Positions 8,899-16,738 of a stretch of DNA of 51,516 nt are shown piece by piece. Source of the stretch: Acidipila sp. (GTDB lineage Bacteria > Acidobacteriota > Terriglobia > Acidiferrales > UBA7541). The notes below the pieces were generated by a model, which saw only the letters and a program-made list of their open reading frames with translations, had not been told where the DNA came from and did not search any database. Where the stretch lies: positions 1 to 51,516 of the forward strand of contig JAAFGT010000018.1 of the NCBI GenBank assembly GCA_010365215.1, in the 5' to 3' direction. The translations under genes were made by a program, and so were the position numbers. Within the stretch, counting starts at the first letter, position 1, and each line of letters opens with the position of its first letter.

Positions 8899-9011
8899 AA
8901 ACCCGAAACGTTAGCACAGGTCCCACAGGCGGCAAAAGCCGGGGCGGCAGAGTTACTCCGGATGAGCGCACCAGATTCTGCCCAAAATTCGCAGACCAGG
9001 AAATGGAACGC

Positions 9012-9040
9012 TTGCATTCGCGCGACAGGACCACTATTAT
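9012..9040 (+). promoter_or_regulatory. Candidate sigma70 promoter
   Basis: TTGCAT (9012-9017) and TATTAT (9035-9040) are separated by exactly 17 bp, pointing at the coiled-coil gene that starts 83 bp further on. The rest of the 224-bp gap between the divergent purN and this gene shows no tRNA or other RNA structure that I recognise. Confidence 0.45.
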
Positions 9041-9122
9041 TCGCATACCCCAGTCTGGTATCTGACCTGTTCATGGAACGCGTCAACTTTGAGAAAATGA
9101 GGCATTGCACTAGGCTAAGTCG

Positions 9123-9623
9123 ATGCATTTGCCGCTGATCATTCCGCCTGGATACGAGACTGCGGTCCTGCTGATTCTTTTGGCCGTGGTAGCTGCGGTG
9201 GGATTGTGTCTGGCGGCCGCGTGGATGCAGTTCAAGCTTCTCGAGGCGCAGCAGAGGGAGCTTAGCCTGCGAGTAAACGCCCAGCTACGCGACCAGTTCA
9301 GCGTCTTCAACGCGAAACTCAGCGGCCAGATGGTGAAATTCAGGCGGGAGCTGGAAGGCACGGAGCAGAAGCTGGAGGACAGCTTCCAGCGGAAGATGGA
9401 AGTTCTCGATGCGCTGTCGACGGGACTGATGTTGCTGGAACGCAGGCTGGGGCGATTTGTGGATACTCGATCCGTCTCCGGCTTTCTGGAAGACCTTAAA
9501 GAGGACACTCCCGCTTTTGAGATTCTCGATGGCGGCAAAAAGCCGATTGACGACGCCGAGCATTTAAGCGATGAAGATCAGGAACATCCCTCCGGTGAAA
9601 AATCTTCAGCAGTCCATAACTGA
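9123..9623 (+). CDS. Hypothetical single-pass membrane protein with coiled coil
   Basis: 166 residues of unknown function. One strong hydrophobic helix (residues about 14-35) is followed by a charged, heptad-rich helical region (about 36-115) typical of a coiled coil (LEAQQRELSLRV, FRRELEGTEQKLEDSFQRK). The C-terminal tail is acidic (DDAEHLSDEDQEHPSGE). The topology suggests an inner-membrane anchor with a helical domain on one side. It sits between the divergent purN and the convergent redox gene and belongs to neither operon. I recognise no family. A good promoter lies upstream at 9012-9040, which supports it being a real gene. Confidence 0.65.
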   Translation: MHLPLIIPPGYETAVLLILLAVVAAVGLCLAAAWMQFKLLEAQQRELSLRVNAQLRDQFSVFNAKLSGQMVKFRRELEGTEQKLEDSFQRKMEVLDALSTGLMLLERRLGRFVDTRSVSGFLEDLKEDTPAFEILDGGKKPIDDAEHLSDEDQEHPSGEKSSAVHN

Positions 9624-9667
9624 TTCCCTTACCAACCGAAGAACGGGAACGACGCCGCGAAGTCCAA

Positions 9668-10252
9668 TCACGTCCGTGGGGAACGCAAGCCGAAACGGAA
9701 GGCTCCGCGAATGGCTCGCCACCAGTCACCGGGCGAGGCGAGCAGGAAGCGGCGGCGCGGTGAGCGCGGGCCTGAGCCAGCCGCAGGGCGCTGTAAATAT
9801 TCCAGCAGAGCTTTAGCGCCCACGCGATTGAATTCGTCGTCGAGCGAGCTGAATAGAACGCGACGGTCGCGGTCAAAAACCAAAGTCGCCGGAATGGCGA
9901 TCCCGCCTTTTTCATTGCGGGTGATCACGCCCCAAGTCCCGATGACCTCTCTGCGCGTGTCGCAGAGAATTGGAAACGGCAGCTGGTGTTCGCGGCGTAC
10001 CGCATCGGAGCGCACAGGCTCATCAACCGAAAGTCCCGCGAGGTCAAATCCCGCGTCGCGAAAGGCCGCGGCATGGTCGCGATAACCCGCCAACTGGCGG
10101 AGGCACATCGGTCACCAGTGCCCGCGATAAAGAACCAGGACGCGCGGGCGCTCGGCAACAAGTTGAGAGAGAGTGCGCGCCGCGCCAGTCGAATCGCGCA
10201 GCTCGAAATCAGCCACGATCTCGCCGGCTTCGGGGAAGTGTCCGTAGGCCAT
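9668..10252 (-). CDS. Candidate selenoprotein: peroxiredoxin-like (AhpC/TSA) redox protein with UxxC active site
   Basis: A 194-residue thioredoxin-fold protein if the in-frame TGA at 10112-10114 is read as selenocysteine (Sec47). Reading from ATG 10252, the N-terminal part gives MAYGHFPEAGEIVADFELRD and then RVLVLYRGHW. The TGA follows, then PMCLRQLAGYRDHAAAF. The family signature is RGxWCPxCxxQL, so the TGA falls precisely on the first active-site cysteine, with Cys50 as resolving partner. The C-terminal part is a normal Prx-like domain (LSVDEPVRSD, LPFPILCDTRREVIGTWGV, IPATLVFDRDRRVLFS). An in-frame TAA two codons upstream fixes the ATG. A stem-loop suited to SECIS function follows the TGA. 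It lies 50 nt downstream of purM on the same strand. SelA/B/C/D are not in the window. Alternatives: a nonsense mutation or a sequencing error. The start and both protein halves are directly visible; Sec insertion is inference. Confidence 0.8.
10087..10111 (-). promoter_or_regulatory. Putative bacterial SECIS element
   Basis: In the minus-strand mRNA, 11 nt after the UGA, CCGCC (10096-10100) pairs perfectly with GGCGG (10087-10091) around the loop AGUU (10092-10095). The U at 10101 just below the stem could be a bulge, with C10102 pairing to G10086. Bacterial SECIS hairpins lie immediately 3' of the UGA, carry a G-U in the apical loop and often have a bulged U below the upper stem. All three are present here. 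Confidence 0.65.
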
Positions 10253-10302
10253 GGATTTTTAATGCCGGCAGAGCGCCCGGGGCTCATTCGCCTGGCGGCC
10301 CG

Positions 10303-11340
10303 CTACAAGGAAAGCTGGCCGGAATAGCCCACGCGAGGCTTGCCCGTTTCAATGCGTCCGATGCGGAAAAACTTCTCGCGCCGCCGCTTGAGCTCGGATT
10401 CCACTTTCTTCAGATTCTTGGGAGGTACCACCAGAATCATGCCGATTCCCAGGTTGAACGTGCGCAGCATTTCGTCACTCTCGATTTTCCCCAGCCCGGC
10501 CAGATATCCGAAAATGGGCAGCACGGGCCAGGTGCCCAGCTCGATCACCGCCTGAGTGTTGCGGGGCAGTACGCGCGGCAGATTGCCGGTGATGCCGCCG
10601 CCGGTGATGTGCGCCAGCGCCGAAACCCAGCCGCGAGTGACAATCGTCTTGAGTAGTGGCCAATAACAGCGATGCGGCTGCAACAGCTCGGCGCCAATTT
10701 TATTGTGCAGCTCGTGGACGTAGGTGTCGGGCTTGAGCCCAGCCACTTCAAACACCAATTTGCGCGCCAGGGAATACCCGTTGGTGTGCAGCCCGCTGGA
10801 AGGCAATCCAATCAGCACGTCGCCGGGCTTAACGGCGGCGCCATTCAACACTTTGCTGCGTTCCACTACACCGACGATGAAGCCGGCCAGGTCGTACTCC
10901 CCGGGTCCGTACATGCCGGGCATTTCCGCGGTCTCGCCGCCGATCAGCGCGCAACCCGCCAGCCGGCAGGCGCGGCTGGCGCCATCGATGATCTGCTCGG
11001 CCACGGCCGCATCGAGCGTGCCCATGGCCAGATAGTCGAGAAAAAAGAGCGGCTCAGCGCCCTGCGTAAGGATGTCGTTGACGCAATGATTGACGATGTC
11101 GCCTCCGACGGTCGAGTGCACGCCGGTGGCGAAGGCAATCTTGAGTTTCGTGCCCACGCCATCGGCGCTGGAGACCAGCACCGGATTGCGCCAGCGCTTG
11201 CGGTCGAGCGCGAAGAGCGCGCCAAACGAGCCGATGTCGGTGAGCACGCTGCGCGTGAAGGTGCGGCCGGCCAGATGCCGGATGCGCTGCTTCACGCGAT
11301 CGGCTCGGGAGATGTCAACGCCTGCGTCTGCGTAACGCAT
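10303..11340 (-). CDS. purM: Phosphoribosylformylglycinamidine cyclo-ligase (AIR synthetase)
   Basis: 345 residues, the ATP-dependent closure of FGAM to AIR in purine synthesis. Family motifs: YADAGVDI at the N-terminus, DGVGTKLKIAF, VNDILTQGAEPLFFLDYLA and GGETAEMPGMY. The start is ATG 11340, giving the family-typical length and N-terminus. The upstream in-frame extension to 11493 is Arg-rich and has no family similarity. It is downstream of lepB (125-bp gap containing a REP-like palindrome) and upstream of the selenoprotein candidate. Confidence 0.96.
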   Translation of the reverse strand: MRYADAGVDISRADRVKQRIRHLAGRTFTRSVLTDIGSFGALFALDRKRWRNPVLVSSADGVGTKLKIAFATGVHSTVGGDIVNHCVNDILTQGAEPLFFLDYLAMGTLDAAVAEQIIDGASRACRLAGCALIGGETAEMPGMYGPGEYDLAGFIVGVVERSKVLNGAAVKPGDVLIGLPSSGLHTNGYSLARKLVFEVAGLKPDTYVHELHNKIGAELLQPHRCYWPLLKTIVTRGWVSALAHITGGGITGNLPRVLPRNTQAVIELGTWPVLPIFGYLAGLGKIESDEMLRTFNLGIGMILVVPPKNLKKVESELKRRREKFFRIGRIETGKPRVGYSGQLSL

Positions 11341-11415
11341 CAGTATGCGATCCTGCCCTAGGTAATCCTGGTGTAACCCTGTCGCGAGGCGACTGTCGCG
11401 TCTTACCTTTTTTCT

Positions 11416-11442
11416 GCCGCCGGCTGGTGGCCGGCGTTTCCG
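11416..11442. repeat. REP-like palindrome, copy 2
   Basis: A perfect 7-bp inverted repeat (CGCCGGC / GCCGGCG) around TGGTG at 11418-11436, followed by TTTCC, in the lepB-purM gap. It resembles the palindromes at 6477 and 15876. On the transcribed (minus) strand the stem is followed by purines, so it is not an intrinsic terminator of lepB. Confidence 0.5.
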
Positions 11443-11465
11443 AAGACCCCGCGGAGAATCGCAGC

Positions 11466-12134
11466 TTAAAACGGCACGAACAGCCGCTCCCAACGCACCC
11501 GCCCGGGATGCAGGAACACCTGGCCGTAGGCGGCGAAGCGCTGGCGGATGTGTCCTGGCTGCCAGGCGTCGCCGGGCACGTCGAGCGATAGATAAATAAA
11601 TACCGGCGACCCGATGATGGAAGCACGCGGCACGTAACCCCAGAAGCGGCTATCCCAGGAATTATTGCGATTATCTCCCATCACGAAATAAGACTGCGGC
11701 GGCACGATGACCGGCGCGCGGTCTTCCCAGGTATTCGGCGTGTCGGGCAGATAAGGCTCGGCGAGCGGCTTGCCGTTGATCCACACGGCGCCGGAGCGGA
11801 TCTCCAGGCGATCGCCGGGCAATCCGATAACGCGTTTAACGTAATCAGGCTGGTTCGGTACGGGCGGGTGGAAGACGATCATCTGCTGTCGGCTGGGCTC
11901 GCGCCAGAGTGAGTGGTGCCAGCGCGTGAAGGGAACGCCAGCGTCGTAGCCGAAGCGGCTGACCAGAACGTGATCGCCGATCAGCAGTGTGCCCACCATG
12001 GATTCAGAAGGAATCACCCGCGCCTGCACCAGCGTGCCTTCAATAAACAGGAACGCGGCGAGCACCCACAGCCAGCCCAGCGCCTCGCGCTGCAAGCGCT
12101 GGCGAACGGTGGGGTTTTCGCTATTCGTGGCCAC
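11466..12134 (-). CDS. lepB: Signal peptidase I
   Basis: 222 residues, the membrane serine protease (S26) that cleaves Sec/Tat signal peptides. One membrane helix (about 20-38) precedes the catalytic serine in IPSESM (Ser45). The general-base lysine is in YVKRVIGLPGD (Lys100), and the conserved box GDNRNNSWDSRFWG follows. The likely start is GTG 12134, which overlaps the 3' end of purF by 14 bp. The open frame extends to 12461 inside purF, but that part is a shadow of purF. Placement inside the purine block suggests co-transcription rather than functional linkage. Confidence 0.93.
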   Translation of the reverse strand: MATNSENPTVRQRLQREALGWLWVLAAFLFIEGTLVQARVIPSESMVGTLLIGDHVLVSRFGYDAGVPFTRWHHSLWREPSRQQMIVFHPPVPNQPDYVKRVIGLPGDRLEIRSGAVWINGKPLAEPYLPDTPNTWEDRAPVIVPPQSYFVMGDNRNNSWDSRFWGYVPRASIIGSPVFIYLSLDVPGDAWQPGHIRQRFAAYGQVFLHPGRVRWERLFVPF

Positions 12135-13539
12135 GGGTTCCCGCGACTTCGAGCTGCACCAGTTCGGTGGGATACACGCCGGTGTAACAGGCGGTACAGA
12201 ATTTGCTGTCGGTATCTTCAACCGCTTCGCGCAATTTGGGGAGCGAGAGATAGCCCAGCGAATCGGCGCCAATATACTCGCAAATCTCGGGGACGCTATG
12301 TTGCGAAGCGATGAGCTCCTCGCGTGTGGGCGTGTCCACGCCGTAGTAACAGGGCGAGACGGTTGGAGGGCAACTGATGCGCATGTGCACCTCCACGGCG
12401 CCGGCCTCGCGCACCATGCGCACGATTTTGCGGCTGGTGGTTCCGCGGACGATGGAGTCATCCACCAGCACCACGCGCTGGCCTTCCAGCAGTTGACGCA
12501 CCGGGTTGAGCTTGAGTTTTACTCCGAAGCTGCGAATGGCTTGGGAAGGCTCGATAAACGTGCGGCCGATATAGTGATTGCGGATGAGTCCCATGGAAAA
12601 CGGCAGACCGGATTCGTGGGCGTAGCCGATGGCCGCGGGCACGCCGGAATCGGGCACCGGCACCACGATGTCCGCGGGCACAGGATGTTCCTTGGCCAGC
12701 AGACGCCCGAGCCGCTCGCGGCTGCGATTCACCGAGCGGCCAAACACCAGGCTGTCCGGGCGCGCGAAATAGACATGCTCGAAAATGCAGTACTGGTGCG
12801 GCTTGTCCGCGCCGAATTGGATGGATTCCAGGCCGCTGCGGGAAATTCGCAGCATCTCTCCGGGTTCGATGTCGCGCACGTACTCGGCGTCGAGCAGGTC
12901 GAAGGCGCAAGTCTCGGAGGCCACGATCCAGGAGGAACCCAGGCGGCCAAGTGCCAGCGGCCGGAAGCCGCGAGGGTCGCGAATGGCGTAAAGCTCGTCG
13001 CGCGTAAGCAGCAAAAGCGAATAGGCGCCTTCCACCTGGTGCAGCGCGTCGGCGATAGCGCCTGGAAGATTGCGCGCGCCGCTGCGGGCGATCAGATGCA
13101 CCACGACTTCGGTGTCGCTGGTGGTTTGAAATATGGAGCCGCGATGCTCCAGCTTGCGGCGCAGCTCGTTGGCGTTGGTGAGGTTTCCGTTGTGGCCCAG
13201 CGCCATCTTGCCCTTGTTGCAGTCGATGAGAATGGGCTGGGCGTTGATGACCGTGGTTTCACCCGCCGTGGAGTAGCGCGTGTGCCCAATGGCCAGATCC
13301 CCGGGAAGCTGCGCGAGGACGTCAGCGCGAAAAATCTCTTCCACCAGGCCCATGCTCTTGTACACGCGTAGATCCGCGGTGTCGCTGGCGGCGATTCCGG
13401 CTGATTCCTGCCCGCGATGCTGCAGCGCATAGAGTCCGAGATATGTGAGCTTGCTGGCTTCGGGATGGCCAAAGACGCCGACCACGCCGCAGTGGTCGTG
13501 GAAGTGGTCGTCGTCCTGTAGATGGAGTGGCGGATTCAC
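12121..13539 (-). CDS. purF: Amidophosphoribosyltransferase
   Basis: 472 residues, the first committed step of purine synthesis (PRPP + Gln to phosphoribosylamine). A propeptide of 16 residues precedes the N-terminal nucleophile Cys17 (HCGVVGVFGH). The glutaminase domain contains ALQHRGQESAG, and the phosphoribosyltransferase domain has the PRPP loop VLVDDSIVRGTTS. The C-terminal FCTACYTG and upstream cysteines match the Fe-S-cluster-containing (Bacillus-type) PurF. It follows purL by 17 bp and overlaps lepB. Confidence 0.97.
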   Translation of the reverse strand: MNPPLHLQDDDHFHDHCGVVGVFGHPEASKLTYLGLYALQHRGQESAGIAASDTADLRVYKSMGLVEEIFRADVLAQLPGDLAIGHTRYSTAGETTVINAQPILIDCNKGKMALGHNGNLTNANELRRKLEHRGSIFQTTSDTEVVVHLIARSGARNLPGAIADALHQVEGAYSLLLLTRDELYAIRDPRGFRPLALGRLGSSWIVASETCAFDLLDAEYVRDIEPGEMLRISRSGLESIQFGADKPHQYCIFEHVYFARPDSLVFGRSVNRSRERLGRLLAKEHPVPADIVVPVPDSGVPAAIGYAHESGLPFSMGLIRNHYIGRTFIEPSQAIRSFGVKLKLNPVRQLLEGQRVVLVDDSIVRGTTSRKIVRMVREAGAVEVHMRISCPPTVSPCYYGVDTPTREELIASQHSVPEICEYIGADSLGYLSLPKLREAVEDTDSKFCTACYTGVYPTELVQLEVAGTRGHE

Positions 13540-13556
13540 GAGTCTTGTTTTAAGCC

Positions 13557-15857
13557 TTATTGCACGCCCTGTTTTAACCCCAGGGCGCGCTCGAGAGAAG
13601 TGGCCCAGGGCTCGCGCAGGGATTCGAGCCGGGCCGCAACAACCAGCTGGCCGTTATATTGGATGCGGAAATCGCCCTGGGTGACGCTGCCGATGGCGCG
13701 AGCGTTCACGCCATATTGTGCCGCAATCGCGAGGACGCGGGCAAGCGCGGCGGGCGGGCATGTGACCACGGCGCATGCGCCGCGCTCCCCGAACAGCGCA
13801 TATTCCGCGGGTGCGGCGCCTTCGAGAGATACATCGGCGGAAAGACCATGCGCCGCGAAACTTGATTCGGCCAGCGTGACAGCGAGGCCGCCGTCGCTGA
13901 GATCATGCGCGGAGTGAAGACTTTTTTCCGCGGCCAGCGCCACCAGGCAATCGATCAGGCGTTTTTCCGCGGCCAAGTCCACTGCCGGAACCGAGCCCGC
14001 GGAAATACCCAGAAGCGTGCGCGCGTATTCGCTGGAGGAAAACTCGCACTGCAGCAGGTTCACGGCGGACCACGGCGGGCAGCCCTCGAGCAGGACGATG
14101 GCATCGCCGGGCGAGCGGAAGGCCAGCCCCAGAGCGCTGGAGGCGTCGTCCAACAAGCCCAGCACGCCGATTGTTGGCGTTGGAAAGATCGAGCGGCCCA
14201 GCGTCTCATTATAAAAACTAACGTTGCCTCCGGTGATGGGAGTGCCGAGCGCGTTGCAGGCTTCGCCGATGCCGTCGATGGCCTGGCTGAATTGCCACAT
14301 CACCTCGGGCTTTTCCGGACTTCCGAAATTGAGGCAGTTCGTCGCGGCGATGGGACGCGCGCCGGAGCAAGCCACGTTGCGTGCAGCTTCGGCAACGGCG
14401 TGCATGGCGCCGGCGCGGGGATCGATCTGGCACCAGCGGCCGTTGCCGTCGACGCTGAGGGCCAGAGCGCGATTCGTCTCTTTCACGCGAATCACTGCTG
14501 CGTCGCCGGCCTCGGGGTTCACCAGCGTGTTGGTGCGCACCATGTGGTCGTACTGCTCGATGATCCAATGCTTCGACGCGATAGCCGGGGCGGCGAGAAG
14601 TTTTCTAAAATTTTCCGTGAGATTCGCGCCTTCGGCGAGGAACTGCGCCATCGGTGCATCTCGGCGCGCGGCGGGGGGCGCCAGCGGGCGCTCGTACACA
14701 GGGCCTTCTTCCGCTAGCGGGTGCGCCGGAATTTCGGCAACCAGACGGCCGTGATCCAGAATGCGCAGCAGGCCGCCTTCGGTTACGCATCCGATCTCCA
14801 CGGCGTCGAGTTCCCACTTTTTAAAAACGTCGAGCACTTCGCGCTCGCGGCCGCGCTCGGCCACCAGCAGCATGCGCTCCTGCGATTCGCTGAGCATGAT
14901 TTCATAAGGCGTCATGCCGGTCTCGCGCTGCGGCACCCGAGCCAGATCAATCTCGATTCCGGTGGAGCCGCGCGAAGCCATTTCGCACGTCGAGCAGGTG
15001 AGGCCGGCCGCGCCCATGTCTTGAATGGCCACCACCGCGCCGGTGCGCATGGCCTCGAGGCACGCTTCGAGCAGAAGTTTCTCCAGAAAGGGATCGCCCA
15101 CCTGCACGTTGGGGCGCTTCTGCTGCGACTCTTCGGTGAACTCCGCGGAAGCCAGCAGAGACGCGCCGTGAATGCCGTCGCGGCCGGTCTTCGCGCCCAC
15201 GTAGATGACCGGATTGCCGGTGCCGCGCGCGCTGGCGAAGAACAGCTGGTCTTTTTTCGCAATGCCCAGAGCCAGCGCATTCACCAGCGGATTATTCGAG
15301 TAGCACGGCTCGAACTGCACTTCGCCACCCACCGTGGGCACGCCAAAGCAGTTGCCGTACGAACCGATGCCGCGGATAACGCCGTCGAGGATGCGGCGAT
15401 TCCGAAGAACTTCTTCGTGGGTGGCGCCGGCGTTTTCGGTGATGGGCCCGAAGCGCAGCGAATCGAGCACGGCGATCGGCCGCGCACCCATAGTGAAAAT
15501 ATCGCGCAGGATGCCCCCGACGCCGGTGGCTGCGCCCTGGAACGGCTCCACGAAGCTGGGATGGTTGTGCGATTCGATCTTGAACACGGCGCACCAGCCA
15601 TCGCCGATGTCCACCACTCCGGCGTTCTCGCCCGGCCCTTGCAGAACTTGCGCGCCGCGCGTGGGCAGACGCTTCAGGTGAACTTTACTGGACTTGTAGG
15701 AGCAGTGCTCGCTCCACATCACGCTGAAAATTCCCAGCTCGGTGATGTTGGGATCGCGGCCAAGGATTTTCTGCACCCGCGCGTATTCCCCGGGCGTCAG
15801 CCCGTGCTCGGCGGCGATTTCCGGAGTTATTTTTATTTCCGTTTCGAGTACAGCCAT
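13557..15857 (-). CDS. purL: Phosphoribosylformylglycinamidine synthase, large subunit
   Basis: 766 residues, the small-type PurL that makes FGAM from FGAR using ammonia from PurQ. Motifs: [19 protein letters not shown] near the N-terminus, [34 protein letters not shown] and the second-half [15 protein letters not shown]. The two-fold repeated AIR-synthetase-like architecture and length are typical of PurL that works with separate PurQ and PurS. PurQ is immediately upstream (57-bp gap with a REP-like palindrome). PurS is not visible nearby. Confidence 0.97.
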   Translation of the reverse strand: MAVLETEIKITPEIAAEHGLTPGEYARVQKILGRDPNITELGIFSVMWSEHCSYKSSKVHLKRLPTRGAQVLQGPGENAGVVDIGDGWCAVFKIESHNHPSFVEPFQGAATGVGGILRDIFTMGARPIAVLDSLRFGPITENAGATHEEVLRNRRILDGVIRGIGSYGNCFGVPTVGGEVQFEPCYSNNPLVNALALGIAKKDQLFFASARGTGNPVIYVGAKTGRDGIHGASLLASAEFTEESQQKRPNVQVGDPFLEKLLLEACLEAMRTGAVVAIQDMGAAGLTCSTCEMASRGSTGIEIDLARVPQRETGMTPYEIMLSESQERMLLVAERGREREVLDVFKKWELDAVEIGCVTEGGLLRILDHGRLVAEIPAHPLAEEGPVYERPLAPPAARRDAPMAQFLAEGANLTENFRKLLAAPAIASKHWIIEQYDHMVRTNTLVNPEAGDAAVIRVKETNRALALSVDGNGRWCQIDPRAGAMHAVAEAARNVACSGARPIAATNCLNFGSPEKPEVMWQFSQAIDGIGEACNALGTPITGGNVSFYNETLGRSIFPTPTIGVLGLLDDASSALGLAFRSPGDAIVLLEGCPPWSAVNLLQCEFSSSEYARTLLGISAGSVPAVDLAAEKRLIDCLVALAAEKSLHSAHDLSDGGLAVTLAESSFAAHGLSADVSLEGAAPAEYALFGERGACAVVTCPPAALARVLAIAAQYGVNARAIGSVTQGDFRIQYNGQLVVAARLESLREPWATSLERALGLKQGVQ

Positions 15858-15875
15858 GTTGCTCCAATCGAGAGA

Positions 15876-15903
15876 AGAGCCGGCTGCAAGCCGGAGCTAC
15901 AGG
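15876..15903. repeat. REP-like palindrome, copy 3
   Basis: AGCCGGCT-GCA-AGCCGG followed by AGCTACAGG, in the purQ-purL gap. It shares the AGAGCCGGCT...AAGCCGG...TAC layout with the copy at 6477-6502. Confidence 0.55.
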
Positions 15904-15914
15904 AAGAAAAACTT

Positions 15915-16637
15915 TTACGCGGACACGCCCACCTGGCGCACCAGCGTTTCGATCATGGAGCGGAAAATCACTTGCCCGTCGGCGGAGCCCAGCGCGGCTT
16001 CCACCGCGCGCTCCGGATGGGGCATCAAGCCGGCGACGTTGCCTTCGCGATTGGAGATGCCGGCAATGTTGGCGATGGCCCCGTTAGGATTTCCCGCAGC
16101 GTCATCGCGGCCATCGGGGCGGCCATCGGAGGTGGTGTAACGGAAAATTATTTGGCCATTGCGCTCCAGATCGGCCAGCGTCGCCTCATCACAGAAATAA
16201 CTGCCGTCGGAGTGCGCGATGGGAATTTTTAGAATTTGTCCGGGCGTGGCGGCGCAGGTGAACGGCGTTTCGGTGTTCTCCACGCGGATGTGCACGTGGC
16301 GGCAGATGAAGCGCAGGCCGTGGTTACGAAGAACCGCGCCGGGGAGCAGGCCCGCTTCCAGCAGCATCTGAAATCCATTGCAAACGCCCAAGACCAGGCC
16401 GCCGCCGCGCGCAAACTTTTCCACGGCGCGCATCACCGGCGAAAACCGCGCGATCGCACCGGTGCGCAGGTAGTCGCCGTAGGAGAAGCCGCCCGGCAGA
16501 ATGATGGCGTCAAACCCATTCACCTGCTGGGACTGGTGCCAGATGAATTCGACCGGTTGCTTCAGCACCGTGCCCAAGGCGTGGTGCGTGTCATGGTCAC
16601 AGTTGGACCCTGGAAACACAACGACGCCGAATTTCAT
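15915..16637 (-). CDS. purQ: Phosphoribosylformylglycinamidine synthase, glutaminase subunit
   Basis: 240 residues, class I (triad) glutamine amidotransferase supplying ammonia to PurL. The N-terminus is [14 protein letters not shown]. The nucleophile Cys86 sits in [11 protein letters not shown], and the catalytic His-Glu pair is in [11 protein letters not shown]. The length is slightly above the usual 220-230. It is preceded by a 101-bp gap from glmU on the same strand. That gap is too small to hold purS and shows no convincing promoter. Confidence 0.97.
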   Translation of the reverse strand: MKFGVVVFPGSNCDHDTHHALGTVLKQPVEFIWHQSQQVNGFDAIILPGGFSYGDYLRTGAIARFSPVMRAVEKFARGGGLVLGVCNGFQMLLEAGLLPGAVLRNHGLRFICRHVHIRVENTETPFTCAATPGQILKIPIAHSDGSYFCDEATLADLERNGQIIFRYTTSDGRPDGRDDAAGNPNGAIANIAGISNREGNVAGLMPHPERAVEAALGSADGQVIFRSMIETLVRQVGVSA

Positions 16638-16738
16638 AGTTCAATTTCCCCTCAACTGAATTCTACCACGTCGCTCCCTGCTTCCCTTGCGGATCGCGGC
16701 AAAAACTGAAGGGCCTTCTACGAACGCGTGAAGTTCCA

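Noticed and set aside
9925-10287. A 120-residue open frame overlapping the start of the peroxiredoxin-like gene, at first sight suggesting a frameshifted gene.
   Set aside because: Its translation has no family similarity. The correct frame upstream of 10108 is interrupted only by the single TGA at the active site, so no frameshift is needed.
11404-11442. T-rich stretch plus GC palindrome as an intrinsic terminator.
   Set aside because: The T-run precedes the palindrome on the plus strand; on the transcribed minus strand the stem is followed by A residues, not U.
12135-12461. N-terminal extension of the signal peptidase frame.
   Set aside because: Entirely inside purF in another frame, Arg/Pro/Ser-rich, no homology to LepB; GTG 12134 gives the normal length.
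11989-13371. Long plus-strand open frame of 460 codons.
   Set aside because: It is antisense to purF and its composition (His/Ala/Arg/Gly-rich, no motifs) is the usual shadow in GC-rich DNA.
14721-16232. Plus-strand open frame of 503 codons.
   Set aside because: Antisense to purL and purQ, both unambiguous; no domain in the translation.
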